From: Adiantum capillus-veneris
Taxonomy: Eukaryota; Streptophyta; Polypodiopsida; Polypodiales; Pteridaceae
Assembly: GCA_014529385.2 (NCBI GenBank)
Contig: CM043947.1
Span: 124,020,891 to 124,084,890, forward strand
Direction: 5' to 3'
DNA length: 64,000 bases
The stretch's first letter is position 1; each line of letters begins with the position of its first letter. A program made the translations under genes and the position numbers. This document shows positions 11,074 to 22,382 of the stretch, piece after piece. The notes under the pieces are model-generated. The model was not told the origin of the DNA, ran no database searches, and saw nothing but the letters and a program-made list of their open reading frames with translations.

Positions 11074-13647
11074 CTAATCTAGAAAGAGTGAGGTCGAAGA
11101 AACTCCGAGCTCCGAGCGCAAGAGGATGAAATGTGCCTCGTTGAGGCCTTTGGTCAAAATGGATGGTTGTGAAGCGGAAAGTTGATCTATAGGAAGAGTT
11201 TCATCTTCTGAAAGAAATGGAAAAGCCTGAAGCAATGATTTAGTATCATCAGAATCATCCATGGACCATAAGCCTCCCATAAGCTGTTCGTTAAAAGTAG
11301 CATCACGATTCACAATTACTTTCTTGGAGGAAGGGTCATAGAATTTGTAGCCTTTGGAAGTGTCAGAATATCCAATAAAAATAACTTTAAGACCAGGAGC
11401 ATCAAGCTTTGTTCGTGTTTCTTTGGGAACATGAATATAAGCAATACATCCAAAGGTTCGAAAATGAGATACAGAAGGAATGTCACCTGTCCATGCTGTG
11501 ATGGGTATCTTACCAGAGAGTGTAGTAGTAGGAAGATGATTCTGAATAAATACTGCTGTCAAAGTAGCTTCAGCCCAGAAAACACGAGATAAGCCAGAAT
11601 GAATCAACATACATCTTACAGCATTGAGAATAGTGCGATTCTTTTGTTCAGCAAGACCGTTCTGTTGAGGCGAATATGGAATAGTGTGTTCATGATGAAT
11701 TCCACTGTCAGCACAGTAACTCACAGACTCTCGAGAAACATATTCCCCTCCATTGTCACTACGAAGCTTCTTAAGGCGACGACCAGTTTGAAGTTCCGCA
11801 GCCTTGTGGAATTGTTTGAAAACAGATAAGTCTTTAGATTTTTGTCTAAGTAGAAATACAGTCGTATACCTTGAGAAATCATCAATGAAAGTAATGAAGT
11901 AGCGATATTGTGATCTCCAAGAAGGTAGAGGTCCACATATATCAGTATGAACAGGATCCAATATGTCATGAGAATGAGTTGTATTTGAAAGAGGAAAGGG
12001 TTTTCGATTGTGTTTCCCAAGAGCACAAAATTCACAAATTCCCATATGGGGATGGGATTTAAGATCCATGCCATGAACAAGATCACGACGTTGAAGATCA
12101 AGGAGTTTTGAGAAATCAGCATGAACCAAACGGTGATGCCATACTTTGCAATCATGATCACCTGGAGCAGTGACAACATTTGCTACAGCATCGTTGAGAG
12201 AGAGTTTAAACAAATTACCATTTCGAGGAGCAGTGGCTATAGTCTGTCCATCTTTCTCAATTCGGCATTTGGTATGATCAAATCCAACAAACAGACCAAG
12301 ATCAACAAGTCTAGCAACTGAAAGAAGATTACGTTGAAGATCTGGTACATGTAATACTCCTCGCAAAATTCGAGTGGAAGAAGATAAGGTACCAAGATAT
12401 AAGTCTCCAATACCCTTTACTTGACAAGTAGTATCATCAGCAAGATAAAAAACACGTTGAACTGGCAGTGGATGATAGTTATGGAGCCACTTAGACTGAT
12501 ATGTCATATTTCTTGTAGCACCAGAATCGACAATAAAAAGTGATCCATCGCGTACATGAAGTATTCTGTCTGGAGCAAGTGAACATAGGACGCAGCTTGT
12601 TTCTGGTACAATGTTGTTTTGATGTTCACTAGCATATGCTCTATTGCGATCTGTGTCGAATCGACGCTTATAGCACATATGAGTGGGATGATCAGATCGT
12701 CCACAATATTCACAAGAAGAAGAAGAAGAGTCTTTAGATAAACGTGGTTGTTTTGTGGTAATATTGTGTTCTTCATCATATTGACGTGCCCAACAATCAT
12801 CTTCAGTATGTCCATTTCTGTTGCAGTAAGAACATTGCTTATTAGGAAATTTGAGACAAGAGAAAATATTACCGCGACAGCCACCTCTGCGGTTTCCTCG
12901 TTGAAATGGATGCCTTCGAGCATAAAAAGCCCGTTCCATCTGTTGTGACTCAGTCTCCTCTTGTGAAATCATAGTTGTATCATGACTAGCATTACAATGT
13001 TCTTGACGTTGAGAGTATTCAATTAAAGACATGCAGGCTTGGTCGAAATCAAGACCATCTTTATTAGAGAGAATAGTAACTATGTTATCAGAAGAAGAGT
13101 CCTTCACCGTATCAAGGAGAAGTGTAATCAGTTGCTTTTGTGAAACAGGATCACCGGCAGCAGCAAGTTGATTAATAATAGATTTGAAAGATTCAATATG
13201 TCCCGTCATGGCAATACCAACTTCATATTGTAACTTGTTAAGCAACCCTCTTAAATAAAGTATTTTTGTGACAGATTTCTTCTGAAAGTTTTCAATAAGG
13301 TACTTCCATACGTCGTGGGAAGTAGGAAGTTCATACATATCAAGCAAAAGGGAATCAGTAAGAGCAGAAAGAATATACCGACGAGCTGCTTTATCACGTC
13401 GTTGCCAATCCGTATAGGCAACATTCCAATCTTCAAATATAGGTCCTTCAGTGATAAGCACGTTATCATTATCTGTATCAACAGGCTGAGGCGGACAAAC
13501 ACGATTTCCAAGAACAACATCGGAGAGTTCATCGCCTTCAAGAATTAACAACATCTTTGCTTTCCAGCCTGGAAAACCTTGACCTTGGAAAGGAGGAACA
13601 GAACGCTGGCCAGAAGGAAATCCGTTGACGAAAATATTCATAGCCAT
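11074..13647 (-). CDS. Ty1/copia Gag-protease-integrase polyprotein (RT missing)
   Basis: One open frame of about 857 residues from an ATG at 13647 (sequence MAMNIF). Residues ~1-220 are a copia Gag (WKAKM, then a long helical stretch). Two CCHC zinc knuckles follow (CSYCNRNGHTEDDC and CEYCGRSDHPTHMC). The protease has the active-site motif IVDSGAT. The pre-integrase zinc module has WHHRLVH and CEFCALGK. The integrase core carries Asp in HTDICGP, Asp in RSDNGGEY and Glu in NGLAEQKN. It runs through the GYKFYDP segment and ends soon after, where a complete element would go on into RT and RNase H. The frame has no stops, so the protein may still be made. It would need RT in trans. Confidence 0.92.
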   Translation of the reverse strand: MAMNIFVNGFPSGQRSVPPFQGQGFPGWKAKMLLILEGDELSDVVLGNRVCPPQPVDTDNDNVLITEGPIFEDWNVAYTDWQRRDKAARRYILSALTDSLLLDMYELPTSHDVWKYLIENFQKKSVTKILYLRGLLNKLQYEVGIAMTGHIESFKSIINQLAAAGDPVSQKQLITLLLDTVKDSSSDNIVTILSNKDGLDFDQACMSLIEYSQRQEHCNASHDTTMISQEETESQQMERAFYARRHPFQRGNRRGGCRGNIFSCLKFPNKQCSYCNRNGHTEDDCWARQYDEEHNITTKQPRLSKDSSSSSCEYCGRSDHPTHMCYKRRFDTDRNRAYASEHQNNIVPETSCVLCSLAPDRILHVRDGSLFIVDSGATRNMTYQSKWLHNYHPLPVQRVFYLADDTTCQVKGIGDLYLGTLSSSTRILRGVLHVPDLQRNLLSVARLVDLGLFVGFDHTKCRIEKDGQTIATAPRNGNLFKLSLNDAVANVVTAPGDHDCKVWHHRLVHADFSKLLDLQRRDLVHGMDLKSHPHMGICEFCALGKHNRKPFPLSNTTHSHDILDPVHTDICGPLPSWRSQYRYFITFIDDFSRYTTVFLLRQKSKDLSVFKQFHKAAELQTGRRLKKLRSDNGGEYVSRESVSYCADSGIHHEHTIPYSPQQNGLAEQKNRTILNAVRCMLIHSGLSRVFWAEATLTAVFIQNHLPTTTLSGKIPITAWTGDIPSVSHFRTFGCIAYIHVPKETRTKLDAPGLKVIFIGYSDTSKGYKFYDPSSKKVIVNRDATFNEQLMGGLWSMDDSDDTKSLLQAFPFLSEDETLPIDQLSASQPSILTKGLNEAHFILLRSELGVSSTSLFLD

Positions 13648-14050
13648 ATCTTGTTGCGAGAAGACGTATAAGATAAGATCGCAGAATTTGCACACCATAT
13701 ATGGTGAAGACCACAATTGAGAATGGGAGAGATATAAGGACTACGTTCTGTCAATGATAAACGTAAGAAGGATGCTCAAGGAACGTCCAAAGATGTGAGA
13801 GACGTCACCCAAAAAAGGCAGGGTAAAGGAGACGTTAATAATAAAAGAGTCCTCAAAATAGAGTGGCGTGAGACGCAAGATTGACGGACACAATACGAAT
13901 AGAAAAAAGATAAATCTTCTCGAAAAAGTTAACGCCAAAATAAGAAAAACGATCGTGGACACTTCACGAAGAAGTAGGACGAAGAAAGCTGTGTCAAGCT
14001 CAATTGCAGTAAAAACAACATATCTTTCTGCTACAAACTCCGATTGACAC
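13648..14050 (-). other. Leader of the copia element (part next to gag)
   Basis: Untranslated leader between gag and the nested element B. No gene is seen; it contains short purine-rich stretches. Confidence 0.55.
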
Positions 14051-15190
14051 TGTCAGGATTTTTTTGGAGCAAGGAATTGCACATATGTACATATCCATGC
14101 ATGGTGCATCGAATAAAGAATTGCCCATTTTCCAGAGCCGGGTGGTTACGTGGGACCCACATGTGTACAGGGAGGACAAGATGTACATAGTGCATCAATT
14201 TTAATCATTACCAGTACCAGTGTGTTTTCTCTACAATAATGAGGAGTTGGTAGCGCATAAAACTTCTCCAGGAAGCTATCCGCGGGCCGATGACACGAGG
14301 TAAGCAGGTGCGTCAGATGGCATCTAGTGGCACAAGGAGGTCGAATGGGGTCAATACATGCACGTGGATAAGTACAGACACGACGTGGGTGTTTTCTTGT
14401 GAGAATTATGCAAAAAGGTCATCATGAGGACCACTTTTTGGGGCCACTTCACGTGGTTGAGGGATGCATTATTGGGAAAAACTAAGTGCCAGGTGTGCGG
14501 ATGATGCAAAAAGGTGACAACTATGCACTGCGAGGTCAGTTTTTGGCCTGTTCGGGGTCAGTTTGAGGTCATCTAAAAGGCCAAGGGTGCCCAACTAATA
14601 AAGCTAAGTGTGGGAACTGAAAAAACAGAGAGAAGACCAGAAAAAATGTGGAGAAGAGAGGAGGAACAGCCGCAAGTGTTTTTTTGGGGTTTTCGGAGCT
14701 TGTTTTGGCCGTAAACTTCTCATCCGAAGTCGGATTTGAGCACTTTGACATTGTAGACTGGGGTTTTGGGCCGTTCCGGACGCGATGGCGCTATCCATTT
14801 TGCCAAATTCCTCACTCTTTTCTTGCTGTTTTTCTGTGTAAGTTTCTCCTATGAGCGAAGTTTCTACTCTAGTTTGTGATTGTATCTGGCTTATTTTACC
14901 CATATTGTGTGAGCTATTTGCCCCATTGGTGTTGTCCCAAGCTCAATTGTATCTAAACATCAGAAATTCTCCTCTTTTGAGCTGAGTTTTTTGGGGGGGG
15001 GTGTGTGTGTGTGTCTGTGTGGAGTAGGCAAGTGGATAGTCTCTCTCCTCTCACTCCAGAGGTGTGTTCCCTGTCTCGGCCAGGTGTGTTGTCTAAGCCG
15101 AGTGGTGCCCCATAGTGTGTGTATGTATCTTGCCAAGAGTGTGTGTCGGGTCATTATAGAGGCGTTGTGTGTGTTTTCATCCCGCTCACA
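14051..15190 (+). mobile_element. Element B, left LTR
   Basis: TGTCAGG...CTCACA, matched along its length to 17800-18941 with a few percent differences by eye. It contains a G-run and GT repeat near 14993-15020. Confidence 0.88.
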
Positions 15191-15196
15191 TTCTTT

Positions 15197-15216
15197 TGGC
15201 GCCCCCACGGAGGATC
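15197..15216 (+). other. Primer-binding site of element B
   Basis: TGGCGCCCCCACGGAGGATC starts six bases after the LTR end. It differs by two bases from the site of element A within the first 17. Confidence 0.75.
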
Positions 15217-16256
15217 TTCTTCGAGTACCTTCTGCTTCGAGCTTCAAGCTTCGAGATTCGGGATTACAGGTTGCAGACTACAGGTTATAGGTTACAGGTT
15301 ACAGGGATAGGTATAGGTACAGGTGATTCACACAGGTACATGTAGCTGGAGTACAGTGATATACTAGCAGTGGTGTCACTTGCAGTTGTTGTGGGTATGC
15401 ATTATTTAGCGCCTGTTTGAGCGCATTGTCTGCTGGATTGTACGTTACTTGTGGAAACTGCCATTGTATGCATTTGTGGAGCCATACTTGGTTGTATTTG
15501 GCAGTCCCAGCCATTTTTTAGACTTGGTCTAGAAGATAGTCATTTCTGAGACTTGACTATACGCGATTTGCATTAGCCTTCGTGTGAGGGTCGATAGCGT
15601 GAGGTTTTATTGAGCTGGGGGATTCTCAAATGTGGAGATCCTTTCGGTGATACAGGTAGGTGGAGCACCCTTTTCGTGACCTCGCCATAGGCTATGTACT
15701 AGTGAGTCCTATTTTATGCTCGGGTTTTATTGTTGACAGTTTATGCATACATATACAGTCTATATTTTGGGTTCACACTGCTCTACTTCTGGGAAAACTC
15801 TGCCAAAATTTTTCCAAATTGTGATGGCTCGTTTTTTGGTCTTTTGAGCCATTTATGCTGTTATACTGCTGAAATTTTGGCAAAATCAGAGGATAAGACA
15901 GGTGTGCTTTCTTGGGAGCTTCATGGTTGGCTTTAATGGATGATCAAAATGGCCCTCAATTCACTCCTTTTCATTTAACTCAAAGAATCCAGATAAATGT
16001 TCATGTGTCCAGGAAGATTTTTTTCTAGCAGTGCATAGTCTTTATGTTCGGGCCAAGAAGATTAAGAGAGATCCTGGAATGTCCTTTGCCTGTTGTAATT
16101 CCGATGATCAACTATGAAAACTCATTTGATGTGCATGTGTTTGTCCTTATCTAAAGACAAGCTCCATTGAAGTTTCTGGGGATTGAGTAGTGAAAAGTTT
16201 TGGGTTCTTGCACGTGTGTTCGAAGCGGTTCTCAAAACATTGTAACTTGGGTAGCC
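15217..16256 (+). other. Leader of element B, no gene seen
   Basis: About 1 kb between primer site and gag. 15255-15325 has short tandem units based on taggttacagg. No coding pattern is seen. Confidence 0.5.
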
Positions 16257-17471
16257 ATGGCTTTCTCTTATCCGGAATTTCATGGAAGAAGTGGTGAAGA
16301 TGCGGAAGACTTTCTAGAGCAAGTCGAGGTGGCATGCATAAGCAACAATATGTGTGATGAGGAGAAGATTTTGAGGCTATTTGGATTGCTTTTGAAAGAT
16401 GAGGCCCGTGTTTGGTTCATGGATTTTGAAGCAAAAGAAGCAGTGGCTTCTTGTTATGGTTTGAGTCTTGACAAGTTTATAGAAGCATTTTTAGAGCGTT
16501 TCCAGGTTTTTGAAGATACAAATGCAGTATGGAATGAGCTCAATGGTCTTAAGCAAGGTTCTTGTCAAGGTGTTGATGCCTATATACAAGTTTTTACAGA
16601 TTTATGGACTCGTTGGTGTGTTGTTCTTAAGGATGAGACCCCCCCTTGTTCATTGAAGAAAAGTTCTTTTGTTGATGGTTTGTCACCTTGGTTGCGGTTC
16701 GAGGTTGAGTTGAAGACGCCCGAGTCTTTTGAAGATGCGGTATGCATTGCAAAGCACAAGGAATGGAAGTTTAAGCGTCTTGAGGAACATGGTATCAGTA
16801 CAGGTATGCATGTGCAATATGGATTTGACATGGAAGATGAAGTTAAGCCTAAGCAGGTGAAAAGTAGCCTATCCTATGATGTTTCTCGTTTCTTCCCAAG
16901 GTCTATTGTGAAGCGTAAAGAGGTCTTGCAGGTTGACAGGATTATGGAAGAGCCTAAAGAGGTGAGTAATGCTTTGGATACAGGATTGAAAAGTCTTGAA
17001 GAGGATGCATTGTCTACTTGTGTACCTTGTGATTCTGGGTGTGAGTGTGAGGTTGAGGTTATTGATGATGAGCACGTATCTTTGGATACTAGTTCCTTGG
17101 AAATTAGGGAAGAGGGCAAGGTTGAGAGCCATTTTGTGGATTTGTTGGATGTGGAGCCTGTTTTGAAGCCATATGTTGATGGATGTGCAGTGACTGAACC
17201 GATTTGTGAGCATGATTGTGGTTTAGAGCAAGGATCTGTATTCTTGGAGACTGATGAATCCATTCTAAAAGCTATGGATAGTGGTGATAGCCATGATTAT
17301 GATGTGGATGAAGTTATGTGTGATGATGAGTATGCTTATGATGATGAGAAGGGGTTTGGCATATATGAGTCCAATCTCAGCTATGTGGATGCCTATGCTA
17401 GGGATATGTGTGTTGCGGGGATACTTTTGGCTTTGGATATCAACAACTTTACCTTCACACAATTCTTTTAG
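16257..17471 (+). CDS. Gag-like protein of element B
   Basis: A 404-residue open frame starting at the ATG of MAFSYPEFHG. Residues ~1-190 are a Retrotrans_gag-type capsid domain: FHGRSGEDAEDFLEQ, then an EARVWFMDF block, a FLERFQ block and FVDGLSPWLRFEVE near the end. Residues ~190-404 are acidic and lack a CCHC zinc knuckle. The frame is closed by a stop with no protease after it. In the family, gag forms the particle and binds the RNA; pol proteins would have to come from another element. An unbroken frame with moderately diverged LTRs suggests fairly recent activity. 17472-17746 continues in another frame with coding-like text but I do not recognise it. Confidence 0.8.
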   Translation: MAFSYPEFHGRSGEDAEDFLEQVEVACISNNMCDEEKILRLFGLLLKDEARVWFMDFEAKEAVASCYGLSLDKFIEAFLERFQVFEDTNAVWNELNGLKQGSCQGVDAYIQVFTDLWTRWCVVLKDETPPCSLKKSSFVDGLSPWLRFEVELKTPESFEDAVCIAKHKEWKFKRLEEHGISTGMHVQYGFDMEDEVKPKQVKSSLSYDVSRFFPRSIVKRKEVLQVDRIMEEPKEVSNALDTGLKSLEEDALSTCVPCDSGCECEVEVIDDEHVSLDTSSLEIREEGKVESHFVDLLDVEPVLKPYVDGCAVTEPICEHDCGLEQGSVFLETDESILKAMDSGDSHDYDVDEVMCDDEYAYDDEKGFGIYESNLSYVDAYARDMCVAGILLALDINNFTFTQFF

Positions 17472-17799
17472 CTACTTGGGTGCATGATTTGCAAGATGTT
17501 GCTATGGCTCGTGAAGCCAAGATGCCAGGTGATGAGTCACTTGAGTTGTTTCTATCGGTTGGGTTGAATGTGGCATGCAATATTTATGATTTTGGAACTC
17601 CAGACAGGGCGGATGTGTTAGTTGGATATGCCTATGGTCCATTTTGGTTAATTGTTGACAAATGTAGATGTGGTGTTATGATGCTTCTTGTGAATCAGGC
17701 GATATGCCTTTCGCCTTTTGATCTAGGTGGAATGAGCATCTTTTAGTGTTGCTGCTGCTGAGCATGAATGCTCCAGCAGGCTAGGGGGTGGGCAAATTA
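17472..17799 (+). other. 3' internal part of element B with polypurine tract
   Basis: An open stretch in another frame (about 17408-17746) has no domain I recognise. Purine-rich CAGGCTAGGGGGTGGGCAAA at about 17776-17795 precedes the right LTR and is the likely polypurine tract. Confidence 0.5.
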
Positions 17800-18941
17800 T
17801 GTCAGGAGTTTTTTGGAGCAAGCAATTGCGTATATGTACATATCCATGCATGGTGCATCGAATAAAGAATTGCCCATTTTCCAGAGCCAGGTGGTTACGT
17901 GGGACCCACATGTGTACAGGTAGGACAAGATATACATAGTGCATCAATTTTCATCATGACCAGTACCAATGTGTTTTCTCTACAATAATGAGGAGTTGGT
18001 AGCGCATAAAACTTCTCGAGGAAGCTATCCACGGGCCGACGACACGAGGTAAGCAGGTGCATCAGATGGCATCTAGTGGCGCAAGGAGGTAGAATGGGGT
18101 CAATACATGCACGTGGATAAGTACAGACACGACGTGGGTGTTTTCTTGTGAGAATTATGCAGAAAGTTCATCATGAGGACCACTTTTTGGGGCCACTTCA
18201 CGTGGTTGCGGGATGCATTATTGGGAAAACCTGAGTGCCAGGTGTGCGGATGATGCAAAAAGGTGACAACTATGCACTGCGAGGTCAGTTTTTAGCCTGT
18301 TCGGGGTCAGTTTGAGGTCATCTAAAAGGCCAAGGGTGCCCAAATAATAAAGCTAAGTGTGGGAACTGAAAAAACAAAGAGAATACCAGAAAAAACGTGG
18401 AGAAGAGAGGAGGAACAGCCACAGGTGTGTTTTTGGGGTTTTTGGAGCTTGTTTTGGCCGTAAACTGCTCATCCAAGGTCAGATTTGAGCACTTTGACAT
18501 TGTAGACTGAGGTTTTGGGCCGTTCCGGACGCGATGGTGCTGTCCATTTTGCCAAATTCCTCACTCTTTTCCTGTTGTTTTTCTGTGTAAGTTTCTCCTA
18601 TGAGTGAAGTTTCTGCTCTAGTTTGTGATTGTATCTGGCTTATTTTACCCATATTGTGTGAGCTATTTGCCCCATTGGTGTTGGCCCAAGCTCAATTGTA
18701 TCTAAACATCAGAAATTCTCCTCTTTTGAGCTGAGATTTTTGGGTGTGTATGTGTGAGTGTGTGTCTGTGTGGAGTGGGCAAGTGGATAGTCTCTCTCCT
18801 CTCACTCCAAAGGTGTGTTCCCTGTCTCGGCCAGGTGTGTTGTCTAAGCCGAGTGGTGCCCCATAGTGTGTGTGTGTATCTTCCCAAGAGTGTGTGTCGG
18901 GTTGATATAGAGGCGCTGTGTGTGTTTTAATCTCGCTCACA
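17800..18941 (+). mobile_element. Element B, right LTR
   Basis: A direct repeat of 14051-15190 with the same TGTCAGG start and CTCACA end. Confidence 0.88.
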
Positions 18942-19300
18942 ACGCAAACCTAGAACTCAAATCGAAGAGCTGGAGGAGACGAACAAGTTTTGGATGAAAA
19001 GTGCCATTGCTCTACGCTCCATTGCGCTTTTCCCGTTTCTCCAAATTTTGAGCAGAACAGCAAGAAAAATTGAGATGAAGTTCAGGGTGTCATCAACAAG
19101 AAAACGTAATCAATGATTAGATTGATTAGCAATAAACGCCACACAAAATACTAATCATATTCTTCTTAACACAAAACAACCACAGTTAACAATAATCAAT
19201 GCTCAAAAATAAAATTTGTAGCAATTTTTGAATCTTACATGCAAATCGCATACACATACTGTTTTGTCACCATGAATTGAATCGGCGCGTGATCGTTACT
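18942..19300 (-). other. Leader of the copia element (part next to the primer site)
   Basis: The 5' leader of the copia element to the right of the nested insertion; no gene is seen. Confidence 0.5.
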
Positions 19301-19312
19301 GCTCTGATACCA
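19301..19312 (-). other. Initiator-Met primer-binding site of the copia element
   Basis: On the minus strand TGGTATCAGAGC directly follows the CA end of the 5' LTR. This is the classic plant initiator-Met primer site. Confidence 0.92.
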
Positions 19313-19455
19313 TGTTGAGATGTAGAGAGAAAGAGAGAGAGACGAGACAAGATACACACCATATACGCTCCCAAAGACTGATTCATATTGAGGACAAGAT
19401 ACAAATATATAGGTGAGACCAAGTTGAGTAGAGTGAGCCATATATAGCTCCAACA
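19313..19455 (-). mobile_element. 5' LTR of the copia element
   Basis: A 143-bp TG...CA repeat, the partner of 10679-10825. Confidence 0.92.
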
Positions 19456-19460
19456 ATGAT
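19456..19460. other. Target-site duplication ATGAT (right) of the copia element
   Basis: Identical to 10674-10678. Confidence 0.9.
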
Positions 19461-19506
19461 GTCAACAATACCTTCAATGATAGGCCCACAAATAAGGTCA
19501 AGGATA

Positions 19507-19654
19507 TGTGGCATGCATGCATGCACTATAGAGGGCTCACTCTTGGAGGCATTCAAAAGAATCATCCAAAGAAGGACCCATGTGTCATGCATGCATGCAA
19601 TATAGAGAGCTCACTCTTGGAGGCATTCAAAAGAGTCATCTAAAGAAGGACGCC
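19507..19654. repeat. 74-bp tandem duplication
   Basis: Two adjacent copies of a 74-bp unit beginning TGTGGCATGCATGCATGC (second copy from 19581), with a handful of differences. Confidence 0.85.
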
Positions 19655-20985
19655 ACAAGGACTTTGTGTAGTGGGAAAAAACAGTCGGTTTTGCTGAATT
19701 TTTAAAGGCCACTTGCTCTCCAAATTAGAAAAGGTGATAAAGACAATAATTGTAGCTCTTGAGCTGAACTTTTTCCTCAAAGTTTTTCATTTTTTTTGAG
19801 CTACAAGTTGTGAGCTATGATTTTATTGGTGGACCCCAGTTTGCCCATGCCATGCAGCCACACTCCCTCTTCCACTTTATCATATTCCTCTTCCACGCAT
19901 GCTTCTCCACTCATCATCCCCATCTCTCTCACCTCTCCTCTCTGCACCTTACTCACCTTCTCCTCAACCTTGAAGAATAAGAGAATACATGGTGAACTCA
20001 TGCCTCCTACACACACTGCAATTCCAAAATTGACCACCTAGTCTCATTTTTCCTCCTCCAAATTACCCATATCTATTGAAAAAAACACAAAATTGAGCCT
20101 CTTCTCTTGAAAGACAGCATCATGGTGATTGATTACTTATCTTCAATTACCTTGGCTTCCAAGAAAGGTCAAGAGCGGAAAAAAAACGTACGTCAAAGCT
20201 AGTGGACCGTCAATAAGCATCAAAATTGGCACAAAACACTTGGAGCATCAATCTTGTAAGAAATCCACCTTTTCTTACCTCTTAAGAGTTTTCCTTCATT
20301 ATTTGTATCCTACATGGATACTCCCATTGTAAATATCCAATCCCATTCGTAAATTAATAAAAATACTAACTCTACTAATCTACTAACACTAACCCACTAT
20401 CATCTCCATTTCTCTGCTCTCCCTTTTCTTCATCTATCCCCACTAACTTCTTGATAATTCCAAGCAAAAGAAATTAGAGAAAGTGCTGAAAATCTAACCC
20501 AACCATGGTTGGAGGAGTAACCCAAGCCCTCAAAATTTCTATAGAAAGAGGGTGTAGCTAGCACTAAGGGGGGAGCCATAATCAAGAGCTCTATGCTATA
20601 GCTTAGAAGCCAACCTCAATCTCTTGAGAAGGAGCTCTCGAGTGGAATCTCTTTGGCTTATGCATATTGTATATGTTGTATTAGGAATGATTAGCAAGTG
20701 AGGTCTATCCCATTGTAAGAGAGAGTGATCATTTAATTTAGAGTAGGAAGCCTATCATTTCTCCTACTAGTGTAAGCCCAACATTTGCTAAATCAAGGAG
20801 GGTGGATTTGAACTATGCATGGATACTTTGTCTCTCTTCCAACGTGAAGTCATGGACAACAATGATGTGTAAGTGTCTTGGTGTTTTTTTAAGTTCTTGA
20901 TAGCTTGTCTCCGGGTGTTGTTATCAATTTAGACATAAATCCCACATGTTGTAAGAGGGCGACAGGGTGGAGAGGACTCCATGGC
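19655..20985. other. Intergenic DNA, no gene seen
   Basis: AT-rich sequence with short open frames only. I see no recognisable coding pattern or repeat partner in the window. Confidence 0.5.
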
Positions 20986-22382
20986 CTTAACACTAGGTTG
21001 GTAATGGGACACTTTTATGTCCTGGGACACTTTTATGTCCTGTTAAGTGACCATTTTCCTTGAATTATGTCAAGAGTTTCAAAATGGATTTTAAGGTGCT
21101 ATCTATCTAGAAAGTTGTCTCATGATCTGAAAAAAACTTGACATTTTTTTGAAATATCAATTCCATCTTTAACTTTGTCCTTGCACAACATTTCACAACC
21201 TAAATTGTGTGAAAAAACGGGTCCTGTTTTTGGCTTTTTTCAACTTTTTGCAACTATACCACTCTAGAATTCATGTTTGTGAGGTCTATAATGCTAGAGA
21301 ACTATCTTTAGTAGTCCTCAACATGTCCTGATGCTTCTACAAAATTACAAAAATTGTGAAATCCTGTTACCAAAATTGTCAAATCCTATCTTTAGTAGTC
21401 CTCAACATGTCCTGATGCTTCTACAAAATTACAAAAATTGTCAAATCCTGTTATGACCAAATTATAAAAATTGTCAAATCCTGTTTTTTAGCCAATTTTA
21501 GCTCTTCTATGATTTTTTTGGTGGCTTTCATACTATCCAAATGCAGTTTTGATTTTCTATGTCGCATATTGTAACATAAAGCTAGTATTCCTTAAGTTTT
21601 AGGGCGCCTAATACCCTATTTTGCATATTGAAACATTCTAGTATATCAAGTATAGCTTTTTCAATATTGTTAGTTTCTTGTGACAACTACATGCATTTTG
21701 TAGGTAGTAACCATATCTAGTCATGAGGATCAAATTTGGCTAGATATTGAAAAGTTTCTATGGGATTCCACAACTCATAATGTTGAACCCAGTTTTTTCA
21801 TGTTTGCTGTATTTTGCACTTCATATTTGTCCCTAAGGTTCCCCTTGGTAAGAGATGTATTATTCTTTTGACATGATCCATGGCTCCTTATGAACCTAAA
21901 GGACAATAGCTGGGAACTAAGAAAACATACATATATTATTTGTATTGAGCGTGGCTATAGAAACTTTGATGATAGGTTTGCAGAATGGTAAAAATTCAAC
22001 TTTTTTGTACCTATTTCTTTTGGCAAAACAAAAAATAGTGAGTGAGAAGCAATCATATGTTGTAATCACCAACCCATTGAAGTTAACTAGGGAATTTATC
22101 TCAAGTCCTACAAAAATCCCTAATCTTATTTTTATGCAACAAAACGCAAGAAATGACTGTTTTCATGAAAATGTACTAGTCCATCAACTTTGGAGGCTTG
22201 GTGTGACCAAAAGATGAGAAGTTTTAAAAGTTTCTTATTTTTTCCATGTGTAGTAGGCCTTGAACTATAACCTCATGAAAGGCTTTTACAAAATGAGTGG
22301 ACCTACTATGGTTTTGGAGGTTTTTTTCAAAACCCTGAAAGGACACTTTTATGTCCTGTTAGGTTACCAACCTAGTGTTAAG
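20986..22382. mobile_element. Non-autonomous element with 19-bp terminal inverted repeats
   Basis: CTTAACACTAGGTTGGTAA at 20986-21004 is the exact reverse complement of 22364-22382. Next to both termini lies the phrase GGACACTTTTATGTCC, twice on the left and once on the right, in the same orientation. The interior is AT-rich and non-coding. The core terminus starts CACTAGG and is flanked by TTAA on both sides. This fits either a CACTA-like end with a mutated 3-bp duplication or a TTAA-targeting element; I cannot decide. Confidence 0.75.
21302..21450. repeat. 84-bp tandem duplication inside the inverted-repeat element
   Basis: The unit beginning CTATCTTTAGTAGTCCTC is present at 21302 and again at 21386 with one or two differences. 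Confidence 0.8.

Larger units (their letters stand above)
14051..18941 (+). mobile_element. Element B: gag-only LTR retrotransposon nested in the copia leader
   Basis: The unit has two LTRs of 1140 and 1142 bp (14051-15190 and 17800-18941), a primer site at 15197 and an open gag at 16257-17471. It also has a polypurine tract before the right LTR and no pol. This is the architecture called TR-GAG (terminal-repeat elements with only a gag gene). The flanks GACAC (left) and ACGCA (right) do not match, so the usual 5-bp duplication is not visible. A later rearrangement or a slightly misplaced end could explain this. Confidence 0.87.
10679..19455 (-). mobile_element. Ty1/copia element without RT/RNase H, carrying a nested element
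   Basis: The whole unit reads on the minus strand. From right to left it has the 5' LTR (19313-19455), an initiator-Met primer site (19301-19312), a leader, a gag-protease-integrase gene (11074-13647), a polypurine tract (10826-10838) and the 3' LTR (10679-10825). Both sides carry the ATGAT duplication. Element B (14051-18941) is inserted in the leader. Without it the unit is about 3.9 kb, shorter than complete copia elements, because the RT and RNase H region is absent. The two short LTRs differ by two substitutions and one GA-repeat length change. Confidence 0.92.
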
